DNA of 64,000 nucleotides from Arenicellales bacterium (GTDB lineage: Bacteria > Pseudomonadota > Gammaproteobacteria > Arenicellales > JAJDZL01): positions 868,001 to 932,000 of the forward strand of contig OY282380.1 in the NCBI GenBank assembly GCA_958295885.1, written 5' to 3'. Shown here one piece after another: positions 47,592 to 56,080 of the stretch. The notes under the pieces are model-generated. The model saw nothing but the letters and a program-made list of their open reading frames with translations, searched no databases and was not told where the DNA came from. Made by a program: the position numbers and the translations under genes. Each line of letters begins with the position of its first letter. Within the stretch, counting starts at the first letter, position 1.

Positions 47592-48545
47592 CTAACGCAT
47601 CCACTCGTCAACAGAAGCCATATTCGCTTCAACCCATTGCGAGGCCAAGTCTTCCAGCGTCATCTTCTCCACGATAATGGCGTAAACCATGGCGCTGACT
47701 TGATCAGTACTCAGCTTGACATTACTTAAGACTTCTGCTGCTTCGGGTTGAGACTCTTCCAGTGATTTTGCATAGTGAATGTGCAAGTTCGCATTTTTCC
47801 AAGCTACACCTGCTGATGAATTTTCAAGCCAATTCGGGTCATCAGTCGGCTGAAAAACGATCCATTTGTCGGGATCGTGTGCAGGTTCTTCCAGTATGAC
47901 TAAATCGTGCAATTCAAACATATGATGCGGAGTGTAGCAAAAGAACACGAAGGGTTTCTTCTGCTGGACTGCTGCATCAAGATTGGCCATCGCGAGGGTT
48001 TCATCCATTTCGGTGAGATCCAGAGTCTGGTCATAACCGTAGCTCTTGGCTCGAATTTTTTCAATATTAGTGGATGCCCAGCCTGTGGCGCCAATCCAGA
48101 CTTCGCCCTTGCCATCGCCATTGGAATCAAACTGTGAAGCAATAGACGGGTCAGTCAGGTCAGTGATCTTGCTGACGCCCAAAGTTTCTGCGGTGTGTTT
48201 GGTTGCGCAAATTCCCTGGAAGGCGGACACTCCGTTCGGATTCATCAAGACAGTACCATTTTCCTTCACGTAGGTATTGTGAAGGTTATCCTGATTCGGC
48301 AGCCACACCTCGGGGTGTACGTGCATGCTACCTTTTTCCATGGCTTCGAATACAACCGGATTGGTACCGTTTTGGACCTCAACCTCAAGACCGAGGTTTT
48401 CTTCCAGAACTACTTTAAGAATGTACGCGGTAGCTTGCACCGAAGGCCAGTTTGGTGAGCCAATTACAACATCAGCCGCCTGAACAGCCCCTGCCATCAT
48501 TAACGCAGCAGCACCTGCAGCAATCGCTCGCTTAAGTAATTTCAT
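47592..48545 (-). CDS. proX: Betaine-type periplasmic substrate-binding protein (ProX/OpuAC family)
   Basis: A 317-residue secreted protein. Signal peptide MKLLKRAIAAGAAALMMAGAVQA/A, then the OpuAC opening DVVIGSPNWPSVQATAYILK. Several tryptophans (GSPNW, PEVWLP, VWIGATGW, KWIVF) could form the aromatic cage that holds a quaternary ammonium head group. It is first in a minus-strand operon, 172 bases before proV, and has the ribosome site GGGAG six bases before the ATG. Betaine, choline, carnitine or TMAO-like ligands are possible. Confidence 0.9.
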   Translation of the reverse strand: MKLLKRAIAAGAAALMMAGAVQAADVVIGSPNWPSVQATAYILKVVLEENLGLEVEVQNGTNPVVFEAMEKGSMHVHPEVWLPNQDNLHNTYVKENGTVLMNPNGVSAFQGICATKHTAETLGVSKITDLTDPSIASQFDSNGDGKGEVWIGATGWASTNIEKIRAKSYGYDQTLDLTEMDETLAMANLDAAVQQKKPFVFFCYTPHHMFELHDLVILEEPAHDPDKWIVFQPTDDPNWLENSSAGVAWKNANLHIHYAKSLEESQPEAAEVLSNVKLSTDQVSAMVYAIIVEKMTLEDLASQWVEANMASVDEWMR

Positions 48546-48814
48546 CGTGTTCTCCCTAAATCAAAAAATAAATTTCGTTACGCCAAAAATCGGCTTCCTA
48601 AAATACACCTTCCTAAAAAGCGTAAATGCTCCCTCGCTTGAGGTTATCTTCATTTATAGTATGTTTTTATCTAATAATATTGTTTTTTTTTTCGGACGTT
48701 CCAACTCTGTTTTTATCTTCTCCGTTAAGTTAAGTCATTCATTTGCCGAATTTATTTTACGCAGATTACCGATTTGATTCGATTTTGTGCATTCATGCAA
48801 GTTAAATTTTATAG
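48546..48814. other. AT-rich region upstream of proX
   Basis: No gene. On the minus strand TACTATAAA near 48,663-48,655 is a possible -10 for the pro operon, and the 10-mer TTTTAGGAAG occurs twice about 17 bases apart between it and the ATG. A poly-A run lies further upstream. The group II intron remnant begins at about 48,815. Confidence 0.35.
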
Positions 48815-48854
48815 GCCGAGTAAGCGGGGTTGTTACCGGGACCCGCTCCTCACA

Positions 48855-48887
48855 GACCCCAGCGTGCGCGATTGACGCACTCAGTTC
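48855..48887 (-). ncRNA. Group II intron domain V, intron B
   Basis: A 33-base element reading GAACTGAGTGCG, a loop, CGCGCACGC, then TGGGGTC. The distal stem GTGCG/CGCAC is intact, while the basal stem has mismatches against the expected self-complementary form. Domain VI follows at once. Position and form fit domain V of a decayed intron. Confidence 0.5.
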
Positions 48888-49046
48888 CTCATGCGACAGG
48901 TTCGCTCAAAAGACGCCAATTGAGCGCACAACCCGAGCAAAAGGCAACAGATAACAGGGGCATCCCACGCTAAGCAAGTCAGTGCGAAATATCCGAATTT
49001 GTTTGATAATGAGCAAAATAGCCAAGTGGTGTGAGTGTCATTTGTG

Positions 49047-49271
49047 TCATTTTAGATGCCGCCTGCCGGATTTTATGGGCCAAAAAATAGCATGGGAAAC
49101 ACCTGCAACAGATAATTGCGCAGTACAAACTGCATCTATAATCCCTGCCGTCAGCCACTTGTCAATCATGCACCGAATCACGCCATCTTTGATCCGCAGG
49201 TCAAGAATCTCGCGGAAGCGATGGTGCGCAATACTACGAAATATTTCGAGATGTTCGCATCCGTCACCCAA
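49047..49271 (-). pseudogene. Group II intron reverse transcriptase fragment (intron B)
   Basis: A short open frame with EILDLRIKDGVIRCMIDKWLTAGI, the conserved segment of RT domain 3 in group II intron maturases. Sequences before and after it do not continue the RT, the YADD active-site motif is absent, and the frame then runs into non-RT sequence. Confidence 0.6.
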
Positions 49272-49706
49272 CGCTGGCGTTCATGCCTGCTCGGCTATCC
49301 ATTGTTGTTTCGTCAACGTGTTTATGAGTCTCTGTGTACTCTCCATCGTTTCCCACCAATGGCTCTGTAGACACGACGCCCCGCTTTCCTCGGACGGGTC
49401 CCGATGGACTCGGTTCCCCGCCGTCATCAGTACTATCAGGGCGCTACGACTGCCTGCACTTCATGCCTTCGGCTTATTGATTCACCTGCCGGTACCACCT
49501 TTTAGTCTGCCCGTTACGTGTACCGCTCTGAACGCTCCCAGCGAGGTGCAGACCCCTCGCTGAACCGGGGGAATTATTGTCCGGCACCCCCTTCGCCGGT
49601 TCATCTCTCAGATGGAAAATACAGACCCTCCCAGGTTTCCTGGCAGTCCATCCCGCAACTTTGCGGTCGCGGTAGGGAAACGCGTTACCGCGTTCCCCCC
49701 CGCACA

Positions 49707-49738
49707 GATCCGTGCGTGCACGTTAATGCACACGACTC
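49707..49738 (-). ncRNA. Group II intron domain V, intron A
   Basis: The 32-base sequence folds as a basal helix GAGTCGT/ACGGATC, a two-base GC bulge and a distal helix GTGCAT/GTGCAC closed by TAAC. This is the classic domain V layout. The catalytic triad, normally AGC, reads AGT here and its G faces A, so splicing activity is doubtful. Domain VI follows with AACGCG/CGCGTT and a CTACCGCGAC end. Confidence 0.7.
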
Positions 49739-49978
49739 CTACCTCAGGTGTTTGACGGTAAATCGTTGATCCGTCCATGGGATCACAGCCTTCCGTATCC
49801 GCTCAGCCGCCTGTGACACGCCTTTCCGTCTCTGTGTACGGCACGTGCTTAGGCTTCGCAGATTCCCTTTGGTTGCACCCCTTCCCTCGTTCGACTCCGC
49901 AACAACCTGCGTCCTTTTGTTCGCCGCATTCAACAGTACTATGAGTGCATCCGACTGCTTTGCCCTACTCATCTTCAA
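49739..49978 (-). pseudogene. N-terminal remnant of group II intron maturase (intron A)
   Basis: Seventy-nine codons with VVAESNEGRGATKGN and CRTQRRKGVSQAAERIRKAV, the leader typical of bacterial intron-encoded proteins just before RT domain 0. The frame then runs straight into the domain V region, so reverse transcriptase, maturase and endonuclease domains have been deleted. Confidence 0.6.
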
Positions 49979-50689
49979 TTACGGAATACCTCCTTAGTTT
50001 CAGCGACCTTGTCAATCACTTGCAAGGTCGGGCAAAGCCCTCCCAGGTCCCGATACAGGGCGTGCGTAAATCCCTCAATTCCTCCGACACCGCAGAGCTC
50101 GTCTGCACCTTACCATATCGGTGCAACCGATGTTGTCTTCGACCCAACGGACAGTCTCGACACTCTGAACGACTCGTTTTTCGATGCTCCATCATTGCGG
50201 CTGTACGCACCGCTACCGACACTTCACTGATACCCTCACGAATATCAGCGCACGGCTCGCGGCGATAGCATGTGGTTGGCATTTACCATCCATCGGACTT
50301 TCACCGACTACCCTAATACCAGTTAGCCTGGCGTACCCGTTCCAGCGACTCCGAACGGCTTTGCAACACCTCGCCACTCGCGATGTTACAAGTGCTGCTC
50401 CCAGCTAGTTAACACTGAAAGCGCCATCGATAGCGATTTCGAGGCTCAATAGGACGCTTCATCGCCCGCTGTGTACGCTTTACGACCGCCGTTGCCGACT
50501 GCCATGCAACACTCGCTTCCGGCTGGTTGGCTGTGCCTTTGCCAGACAGGAGTCGAACCCGTTGGGTTGCGATGAGTGGTTTCAATTATTTCATTATTAT
50601 CATAGCATTCCCCCAATTCCAGGACTTGTCCTGACGCAATAACTACTCACCCCTAATCGAGCAGGCTTATTCTTGAGGATATCAAATTG

Positions 50690-51553
50690 GGATGATTTTA
50701 TTTGCATTGGTCGAGCATTACCACCGCATTGGCGTTGAGTGCGATTTGCACCGCGGCAAGCGAGTTGCAGCTTTGGCAGGACATCGACTGCAGGCAGCTG
50801 GAAATGCGGCAGTAAGCTTGAGCGTAAGTGACGTTTCGAAATATTCCGGATTTTTTTGCTTAACTTTCACCATTCGAAGATCGCGCTCGCTGCGATTGTT
50901 GGTGAACGGCACCTCGCGTCGCTTTGCAAAGCGTAGGATCTGGTCCTTGTAATCGACGAATGCAAGCAGCAGTTTTTCCGCCTCGGGTTTGGGGATGGGG
51001 CTTTTTTTGCCTTTGCGCGGCGGACGCTCGGGCAACTCCTTTTTGCGTTCATTGAGGATTGCGCGGTAACGCCTGCTCACCTTTTCGAAGCGCGTTTCGC
51101 ACAGTATTTTGGTTTCAGCATCGGCTGGATCCTGGCAAATGTCAAGCAACAGCCTGCGTATCCTGATCGCCCAGTTGTGATGGTTCGCCTGCTCAATGAA
51201 TTTCAGATTCCGCAGCGAGTGATCGCCGCACAGACTGTGATCGCGACGGACTTGGTATCGTTTGTCAAGTCAAAAAGAGCTTCTCCATAGAGTTTGCCGG
51301 CGACATCAAATTGTTTCAGGCAATGGTGACAGTTCCATGTGGTCGCAGCTCGCAATGATGTTGATCGCATTGACCGCTTCGGCACGGCGTTTTCGATGCC
51401 ACTGCCGTACTGAAGTTGTGCGGGCAGAGTCTCGGGGAATGGCCCGCAGTTGATCTTGCGGCAGTTCGGACAGCGCTTGTTCTCGGTGTCGATGCGAGTT
51501 TGCTTGGTCACGAACTCAATATCGACCAGCACTCGCCGCTGGTGATCCGCCAC
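50690..51553 (-). pseudogene. IS66-family transposase (TnpC) remnant
   Basis: The N-terminal part (51,553-51,380) reads QRRVLVDIEFVTKQTRIDTENKRCPNCRKINCGPFPETLPAQLQYGSGIE, the IS66 zinc-finger segment. The C-terminal part (51,149-50,840) reads RFEKVSRRYRAILNERKKELPERPP, then FAKRREVPFTNNRSERDLRMVKVKQKNPEYF, the IS66 DDE end. It shifts frame near 50,835 into YCRISSCLQSMSCQSCNSLAAVQIAL, the normal C-terminus. The middle is missing or scrambled. No terminal repeats or partner tnpA/tnpB were found. Confidence 0.75.
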
Positions 51554-51966
51554 ATCTTACATAATCCGTGTTACGATTTCCTGAAAAAAAACAATTTCCT
51601 TAATCAGCTTCGACTTGCTGACGTACCCCATTAAATTGTCTGTACATGCCCTCGGCTTGTATGACACCCCTTGATTTGCGAAATGATGTCGATAATGCTA
51701 CCTTCTCTTATAGGAAGTCTTTCACAACCATCTATTCCCTTATCCGCTACTTGCTTCTTATTGGCCTCCACTCCATCCAGTGGTCACTAATCTAACTGGT
51801 CTTGGGATTAGAGTAGCTGAAGTGGCAAATATGATTTTGACTTTGACAGTTTGTTTCGATACCTCTGTCGTTACAACTTCATCGAATATTTCCAGCTGCT
51901 GGCAAAAATCGTTATGTTTGAAAATCGTCGAACAAATAGAATTTCTACAAACTTTAGGGCATGAAT
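51554..51966. other. Intergenic stretch without a gene
   Basis: About 410 bases between the IS66 remnant and the 3' end of oxyR. Only short frames with no family features; no convincing terminator for oxyR was seen. Confidence 0.4.
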
Positions 51967-52881
51967 CTATCGTCGCACAGGATAGACAGTGTCCGGTACA
52001 ACTGCACAGACGATGTCAGCTAGTCTTTCGAGAAGAAGTCGCCGTGGATACGATTTGCGAAAGGTCAAAGTGATTGATCGTTTAGCCGTTCCCGTCTTCT
52101 CTCGTCTCAGTGCGATACCGGCATCCGTTACCCACGAACCAGACAGACTCATTGCCGGAACCAATGTCACCCCGGCACCAGCACCGACTAGTGCAAGGAT
52201 GGTGGTAAGGCTAGTCTTCTGCGTTTTGACATTTAGCTCATTCTTCAGTACTAGCTCACAAAATGAAAGAACTTGATCGCGGAAACAATGTCCGTCTTCA
52301 AGCAACATGATTTCTTCCGTACCGAAGTCTTGTATGTCGATCGTCTCTTTTTCAGCAAGTGGATGACCGTTCGGCAGAGCCGCCCAGAACGGCTCATCAT
52401 ACAGGCGAATTTGGGTGAGTCTTGAATCCTGAACCGGAGTGGCGATAAATGCGGTATCAATTCCGCCTTCAAGAAGCTGCAACTCTAGAACTTCGGTTAA
52501 ATCTTCCCGGAGTTCGTGTCGAAGCTGTGGAAGTAAACGGGCGATAGATGGCAGCAGTATCGGGGTGAGATAGGGGCCGATTGTAGGAATCATCCCGATT
52601 CTAAGTTCACCGGATAACGGATCATTTAGCGCTTTTGCTGTTTCCTCCAAATTTTCGACATGCCTGAGAATCTCTTTCGCGTGTGAGATGATTTGTTCCC
52701 CCTCTGGGGTAATTCGAACTAAACGCTTATTACGCTCGAACAGCTTGACATTTAGTCGCTCTTCGAGTTTTCGGATCTGACCGCTGATTGTGGGCTGACT
52801 GACGAAACACGCATGAGCCGCTTGTCCGAAATGCTTCAATTCGGCGACAGTGACCACGTATCTCAAATCTCGAATATTCAA
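51967..52881 (-). CDS. oxyR: Hydrogen-peroxide-sensing LysR regulator OxyR
   Basis: A 304-residue LysR-type regulator. The N-terminal helix-turn-helix has FGQAAHACFVSQPTISGQIRKLEERL at about 18-43. The redox pair is present as Cys199 and Cys208 in LEDGHCFRDQVLSFCE, at exactly the E. coli OxyR positions, so peroxide sensing by disulfide formation is expected. GAGAGVTLVPAMS near 241-253 is also typical. It is divergent from the catalase gene, with an OxyR-type site in the 114-base gap, so it should activate that gene and control itself. Confidence 0.95.
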   Translation of the reverse strand: MNIRDLRYVVTVAELKHFGQAAHACFVSQPTISGQIRKLEERLNVKLFERNKRLVRITPEGEQIISHAKEILRHVENLEETAKALNDPLSGELRIGMIPTIGPYLTPILLPSIARLLPQLRHELREDLTEVLELQLLEGGIDTAFIATPVQDSRLTQIRLYDEPFWAALPNGHPLAEKETIDIQDFGTEEIMLLEDGHCFRDQVLSFCELVLKNELNVKTQKTSLTTILALVGAGAGVTLVPAMSLSGSWVTDAGIALRREKTGTAKRSITLTFRKSYPRRLLLERLADIVCAVVPDTVYPVRR

Positions 52882-52891
52882 ATCATTAATA

Positions 52892-52928
52892 ATTGGTTTT
52901 AGCTATTAATACAATTAATATAATCTAT
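52892..52928. promoter_or_regulatory. OxyR binding site between oxyR and the catalase gene
   Basis: ATTG (52892), CTAT (52903), ATTA (52914) and CTAT (52925) stand exactly seven bases apart, the ATAG-N7-CTAT-N7-ATAG-N7-CTAT pattern bound by the OxyR tetramer, with 12 of 16 positions matching. It lies immediately upstream of the catalase -35 and covers the oxyR start region. Confidence 0.75.
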
Positions 52929-52957
52929 TTTGCATATTTATAAAAGGTCATTATTCT
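52929..52957 (+). promoter_or_regulatory. Catalase promoter
   Basis: TTTGCA (52929-52934), a 17-base spacer and TATTCT (52952-52957) form a weak sigma-70-type promoter directly abutting the OxyR site, the usual geometry for activation. Transcription would start near 52,964, 32 bases before the ATG; GGAG lies nine bases before the ATG. Confidence 0.5.
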
Positions 52958-52995
52958 ATTGTTAACTTCATCAAGTAACAAACTGGAGAAATACA

Positions 52996-54453
52996 ATGAA
53001 GAATTTGACAACAACTGCTGGTGCTCCGGTCGCCAGTAATCAGAACAGCATTACGGCGGGCCCCAGGGGTCCCGTTTTGCTCCAGGACTATCAGTTGATT
53101 GAGAAACTGGCTCACCAGAACCGCGAACGAATTCCGGAACGCGTCGTTCATGCAAAAGGGTGGGGTGCCTATGGGCAGCTGACAATTACCAATGACCTAT
53201 CAAAATATTCACAGGCTGCAATTTTTTCGGATGTAGGTAAAGAAACACCTTTGCTTATCCGATTTTCGACGGTTGCAGGTGAACTCGGTGCTGCTGACGC
53301 GGAAAGAGATGTCCGAGGCTTCGCGGTCAAATTTTACACCGAAGAAGGCAACTGGGATCTTGTCGGCAACAACACACCGGTCTTCTTTATCAGAGACCCA
53401 TTGAAATTTCCAGATTTCATTCGCACTCAAAAGCGACACCCAAAAACTAATCTTCGTTCACCTACGGCGATGTGGGATTTTTGGTCTTTATCCCCGGAAT
53501 CCCTTCATCAGGTAACGATACTCATGTCTGACCGTGGTCTTCCCATTGCTCCTATGTACATGAATGGATACGGTTCTCACACTTTCAGTCTCTGGAACGA
53601 TGATGGCGAGAGATATTGGGTAAAATTTCACTTTAAAACCCAGCAAGGTCACCGTTATTACACTAATGCGGAAGCCACGAAAATCGTCGGCACTTCCCGA
53701 GAGTCGTATCAGGAAGAGTTATTTGGCACGATTGAGCGAGGAGAGTTTCCCCGCTGGACTATGTACGTTCAGGTGATGCCCGAATTAAGTGCGGAGACTA
53801 TGCCATTCAATCCATTCGATCTGACCAAAGTGTGGCCACATATGGATTATCCACTTATTGAAGTCGGAGTTGTGGAGCTGAATCGCAATCCTGATAATTA
53901 TTTCGCAGAAATTGAGCAGGCTGCTTTCAGTCCTTCAAATGTTGTTCCTGGTGTCGGATACAGTCCCGATAAAGTGTTGCAGTCGAGAATATTCTCTTAT
54001 GCTGATGCACATCGTTATCGACTTGGAACTCACTATGAGGCTCTCCCTGTCAATGCGCCTCAATGCCCTGTGCATCACTACCACAAGGATGGTTCAATGA
54101 GATTTTTTAGCAACGACACAGGTAACCCAGATTCTTACTATGAGCCGAATTCTGTAGGTGGTCCAGTCGAGAATGCGGATTACGGTGAACCGCCATTGAA
54201 AATTTCAGGTGATGCTGATCGCTACAATCACCGCGAAGGCAACGATGACTATTCACAGCCGCGCGCTCTATTTGAATTGTTTGATGATGCTCAGAGGCAG
54301 CGGTTGTATTCCAATATTGCCGAAGCAATGCAGGGTGTTCCAGCAGAGATTGCAGAGCGACAGATCGGTCATTTCAAACGGGTACATCCTGAATATGGCC
54401 AAGGTGTCGCGGATGCTCTGGGAATTTCCATTGATATTGATCGAGCTGCCTAA
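52996..54453 (+). CDS. katA: Small-subunit heme catalase (clade 3, KatA type)
   Basis: Dismutates H2O2 to water and oxygen in the cytoplasm. The 485-residue length is that of small-subunit clade 3 catalases. Active-site His52 lies in [13 protein letters not shown], Asn125 in VGNNTPVFF, and the heme-ligating Tyr335 in [14 protein letters not shown]. Proximal [27 protein letters not shown] is also conserved. The residue after HAKG, usually Ser or Ala, is Trp56, an unusual bulky change beside the distal pocket. It is divergent from oxyR with an OxyR site upstream, and a strong terminator follows. Confidence 0.96.
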   Translation: MKNLTTTAGAPVASNQNSITAGPRGPVLLQDYQLIEKLAHQNRERIPERVVHAKGWGAYGQLTITNDLSKYSQAAIFSDVGKETPLLIRFSTVAGELGAADAERDVRGFAVKFYTEEGNWDLVGNNTPVFFIRDPLKFPDFIRTQKRHPKTNLRSPTAMWDFWSLSPESLHQVTILMSDRGLPIAPMYMNGYGSHTFSLWNDDGERYWVKFHFKTQQGHRYYTNAEATKIVGTSRESYQEELFGTIERGEFPRWTMYVQVMPELSAETMPFNPFDLTKVWPHMDYPLIEVGVVELNRNPDNYFAEIEQAAFSPSNVVPGVGYSPDKVLQSRIFSYADAHRYRLGTHYEALPVNAPQCPVHHYHKDGSMRFFSNDTGNPDSYYEPNSVGGPVENADYGEPPLKISGDADRYNHREGNDDYSQPRALFELFDDAQRQRLYSNIAEAMQGVPAEIAERQIGHFKRVHPEYGQGVADALGISIDIDRAA

Positions 54454-54505
54454 CACAGCGAATCGAAGCATGCACTAATTTCCGCCTTATTTGGGTATGA
54501 TGCTG

Positions 54506-54545
54506 GCGGTTGCGGAATCACTTCGCAACCGCTTTGCCTTTTTTT
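54506..54545 (+). terminator. Rho-independent terminator of the catalase gene
   Basis: GCGGTTGCG (54506-54514) pairs perfectly with CGCAACCGC (54524-54532) across a 9-base loop, followed by TTTGCCTTTTTTT to 54545. It stands 53 bases after the catalase stop. Confidence 0.9.
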
Positions 54546-54764
54546 CATGGTTAAGCAAAATCTACATGCGACGTTTTATGCTGGGATGGAAACAATTGAT
54601 TTTCCCCGACGATTCAAAATAGAGATTATCAACTAATCAATTGCGTCAATTATTTCTCCGTTCTGTGCCAAGCACAAGTGACAAAGATTCTGCCAGGAGT
54701 AAAATTAAGGGATTTAACATATTGATTATATTCAGGTATATTTAGTCATATTTTCTGTTGAAAA

Positions 54765-55123
54765 TTAGTATCCGTCCGATTTTCCTTGCTTGTTTTTCAT
54801 TTTCCTACCTTTTGTAGTTACTGAATTCAAAGACACCCAGTGCAGGACTCTCCAATAACTCACGACTGAATTTTTCGTTTCAATGTAGATTGGTGCTTTT
54901 GATTCATCTCGTTTCATTTGTATCCGTATCATTACATATTCCAGCCCTCTATCGCCTTTAACGGAATTGCAATGACCACATAACAATTGAATGTAACTAT
55001 AAGGTCTGAACCACCTTTGCTTTGAGCAATGATGCGATCTCCATGAAAATGTTGAGATTCACATGTTACGACACCGCATAGAGCTGACCAATGGTTGCCC
55101 AGAGTGAACATTGTGATCGCCAA
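54765..55123 (-). pseudogene. Frameshifted HNH-endonuclease-domain remnant
   Basis: Two overlapping frames together spell an HNH-like end. One frame has FHGDRIIAQSKGGSDL (compare DHxxPxSKGGxD); after a one-base shift near 55,005 the other continues YIQLLCGHCNSVKGDRGLEYVMIRIQ, the CxxCN...KGD...EYL segment of HNH nucleases often attached to DNA methyltransferases. The upstream part is missing. A dead fragment, probably of a restriction or mobile-element gene. Confidence 0.5.
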
Positions 55124-56080
55124 TCACGCAGCAGTTTATTTGTGAACTATTTTTTGCTGAAACAAGAACCGAGGCAATTTTTGTTTTTGATAATAGTTAG
55201 CAATCCTTTATTCATATTTTTCTGATTTAAATGATTCACATGCATGAAGATAAAGTCCAAAATCGAAACTCACCGCCTGCGAAATCTTCCATCATGACAG
55301 GCGCCAATCAGACCCCCTAATGTCCCTGTCGCTTGTCTTCGTCGGAGCTTTCATCAACGCGGCGAAAGGTTTGGGATATGAGGTTCCGGATGCACTTCAA
55401 TCTCCTGCTTAAGGGCAGGTACGAGAGTCTCGCAGCTGAAAAGAAAAAGTGAATCTTTAATCCAGAAGAATTAGCTGTTCAAGGCGTCATTGATTTCTTC
55501 CTGCCAATTCATTCACAGTCTCCGTCGTCCCCTGAGCAGTTCCAAGAGTCCGTCAACAATTCGCCGATCAATCGTCTAAGGGGCTGGAACATGGGAACAT
55601 GATGAATATGATCCGCTCTGTTTGATCTGGCGTGGCGAGAATAAATGGGAAATCCGCAGGCCGACACATTGTTCCATCGCAGACCGGCTCGCTTCGCAAC
55701 CGATTGATGCTTGGAATTTTATGCACTTACATGTCGCGGTAAGAAATGTGCATATGGCGAGACCGCGCAGCGCTTTCATCCATTGAACCAGCATAAAATC
55801 AGGCAGTTTTCAACTAAAATGGGTAGCGTCATAGGTAAATACCGAATTTTAATTTGTTTTTTTCTCAATTCTGCCATTCAATCAACGGCAGGCCGCGTAA
55901 GAAATAAAACATAAATTATGACTCGAATTGGATTGCGTAAGATTTTGACGAAAAAAAAATGGGGCAGTTTTGTCTGGAAATGCTGACGCGATCCGTTCGC
56001 ATGGCTTCACTGAAAAAGCAAATTTAAAATAACGGCAAATTCTCCCGCTATCCTTCAATTAAAGAACACTCGAATCACCC
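55124..56080. other. 957 bases without a recognisable gene
   Basis: Short frames only, none with family features in either strand; AT-rich towards both ends. A 30-codon frame from 55,319 (ending EVPDALQSPA) and other scraps hint at decayed coding sequence that I cannot identify. Confidence 0.4.

Larger units (their letters stand above)
48815..49665 (-). mobile_element. Degenerate group II intron B (5' truncated, maturase deleted)
   Basis: Read on the minus strand this ends in domain V (48887-48855) and a domain VI stem (AGCGGG pairing with CCCGCT around GGTAACAA) with the 3' end TTACTCGGC near 48,815. Upstream are fragments of the intron-encoded reverse transcriptase: FREILDLRIKDGVIRCMIDKWLTAGI (about 49,210-49,130), typical of the RT core of LtrA-like proteins, and a stretch near 49,460-49,300 like the N-terminus. 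Most of the maturase and the 5' half of the ribozyme are missing. It directly follows intron A. Inactive. Confidence 0.65.
49666..50650 (-). mobile_element. Degenerate group II intron A (nearly complete ribozyme, maturase deleted)
   Basis: The minus strand carries a structured stretch from a GTGAG-type 5' end near 50,650 (boundary uncertain), through a GGGTTCGACTCC element (about 50,550) and several hairpins. The N-terminus of a maturase (49,978-49,739: ESNEGRGATKGN, CRTQRRKGVSQAAERIRKAV) follows, then domain V (49738-49707), domain VI and the 3' end CTACCGCGAC at 49,675-49,666. The whole RT/X/HNH part of the maturase is gone, leaving about 1 kb. It sits just downstream of an IS66 remnant and abuts intron B. 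Confidence 0.7.

Noticed and set aside
43272..48545. Methionine or nitrate importer instead of a betaine type
   Set aside because: The OpuAC-type binding protein and ProW-core permeases define the quaternary-amine family clearly.
50535..50570. tRNA-like GGGTTCGACTCC element on the minus strand
   Set aside because: No acceptor or anticodon arms can be drawn around it; it fits better as part of domain I of group II intron A.
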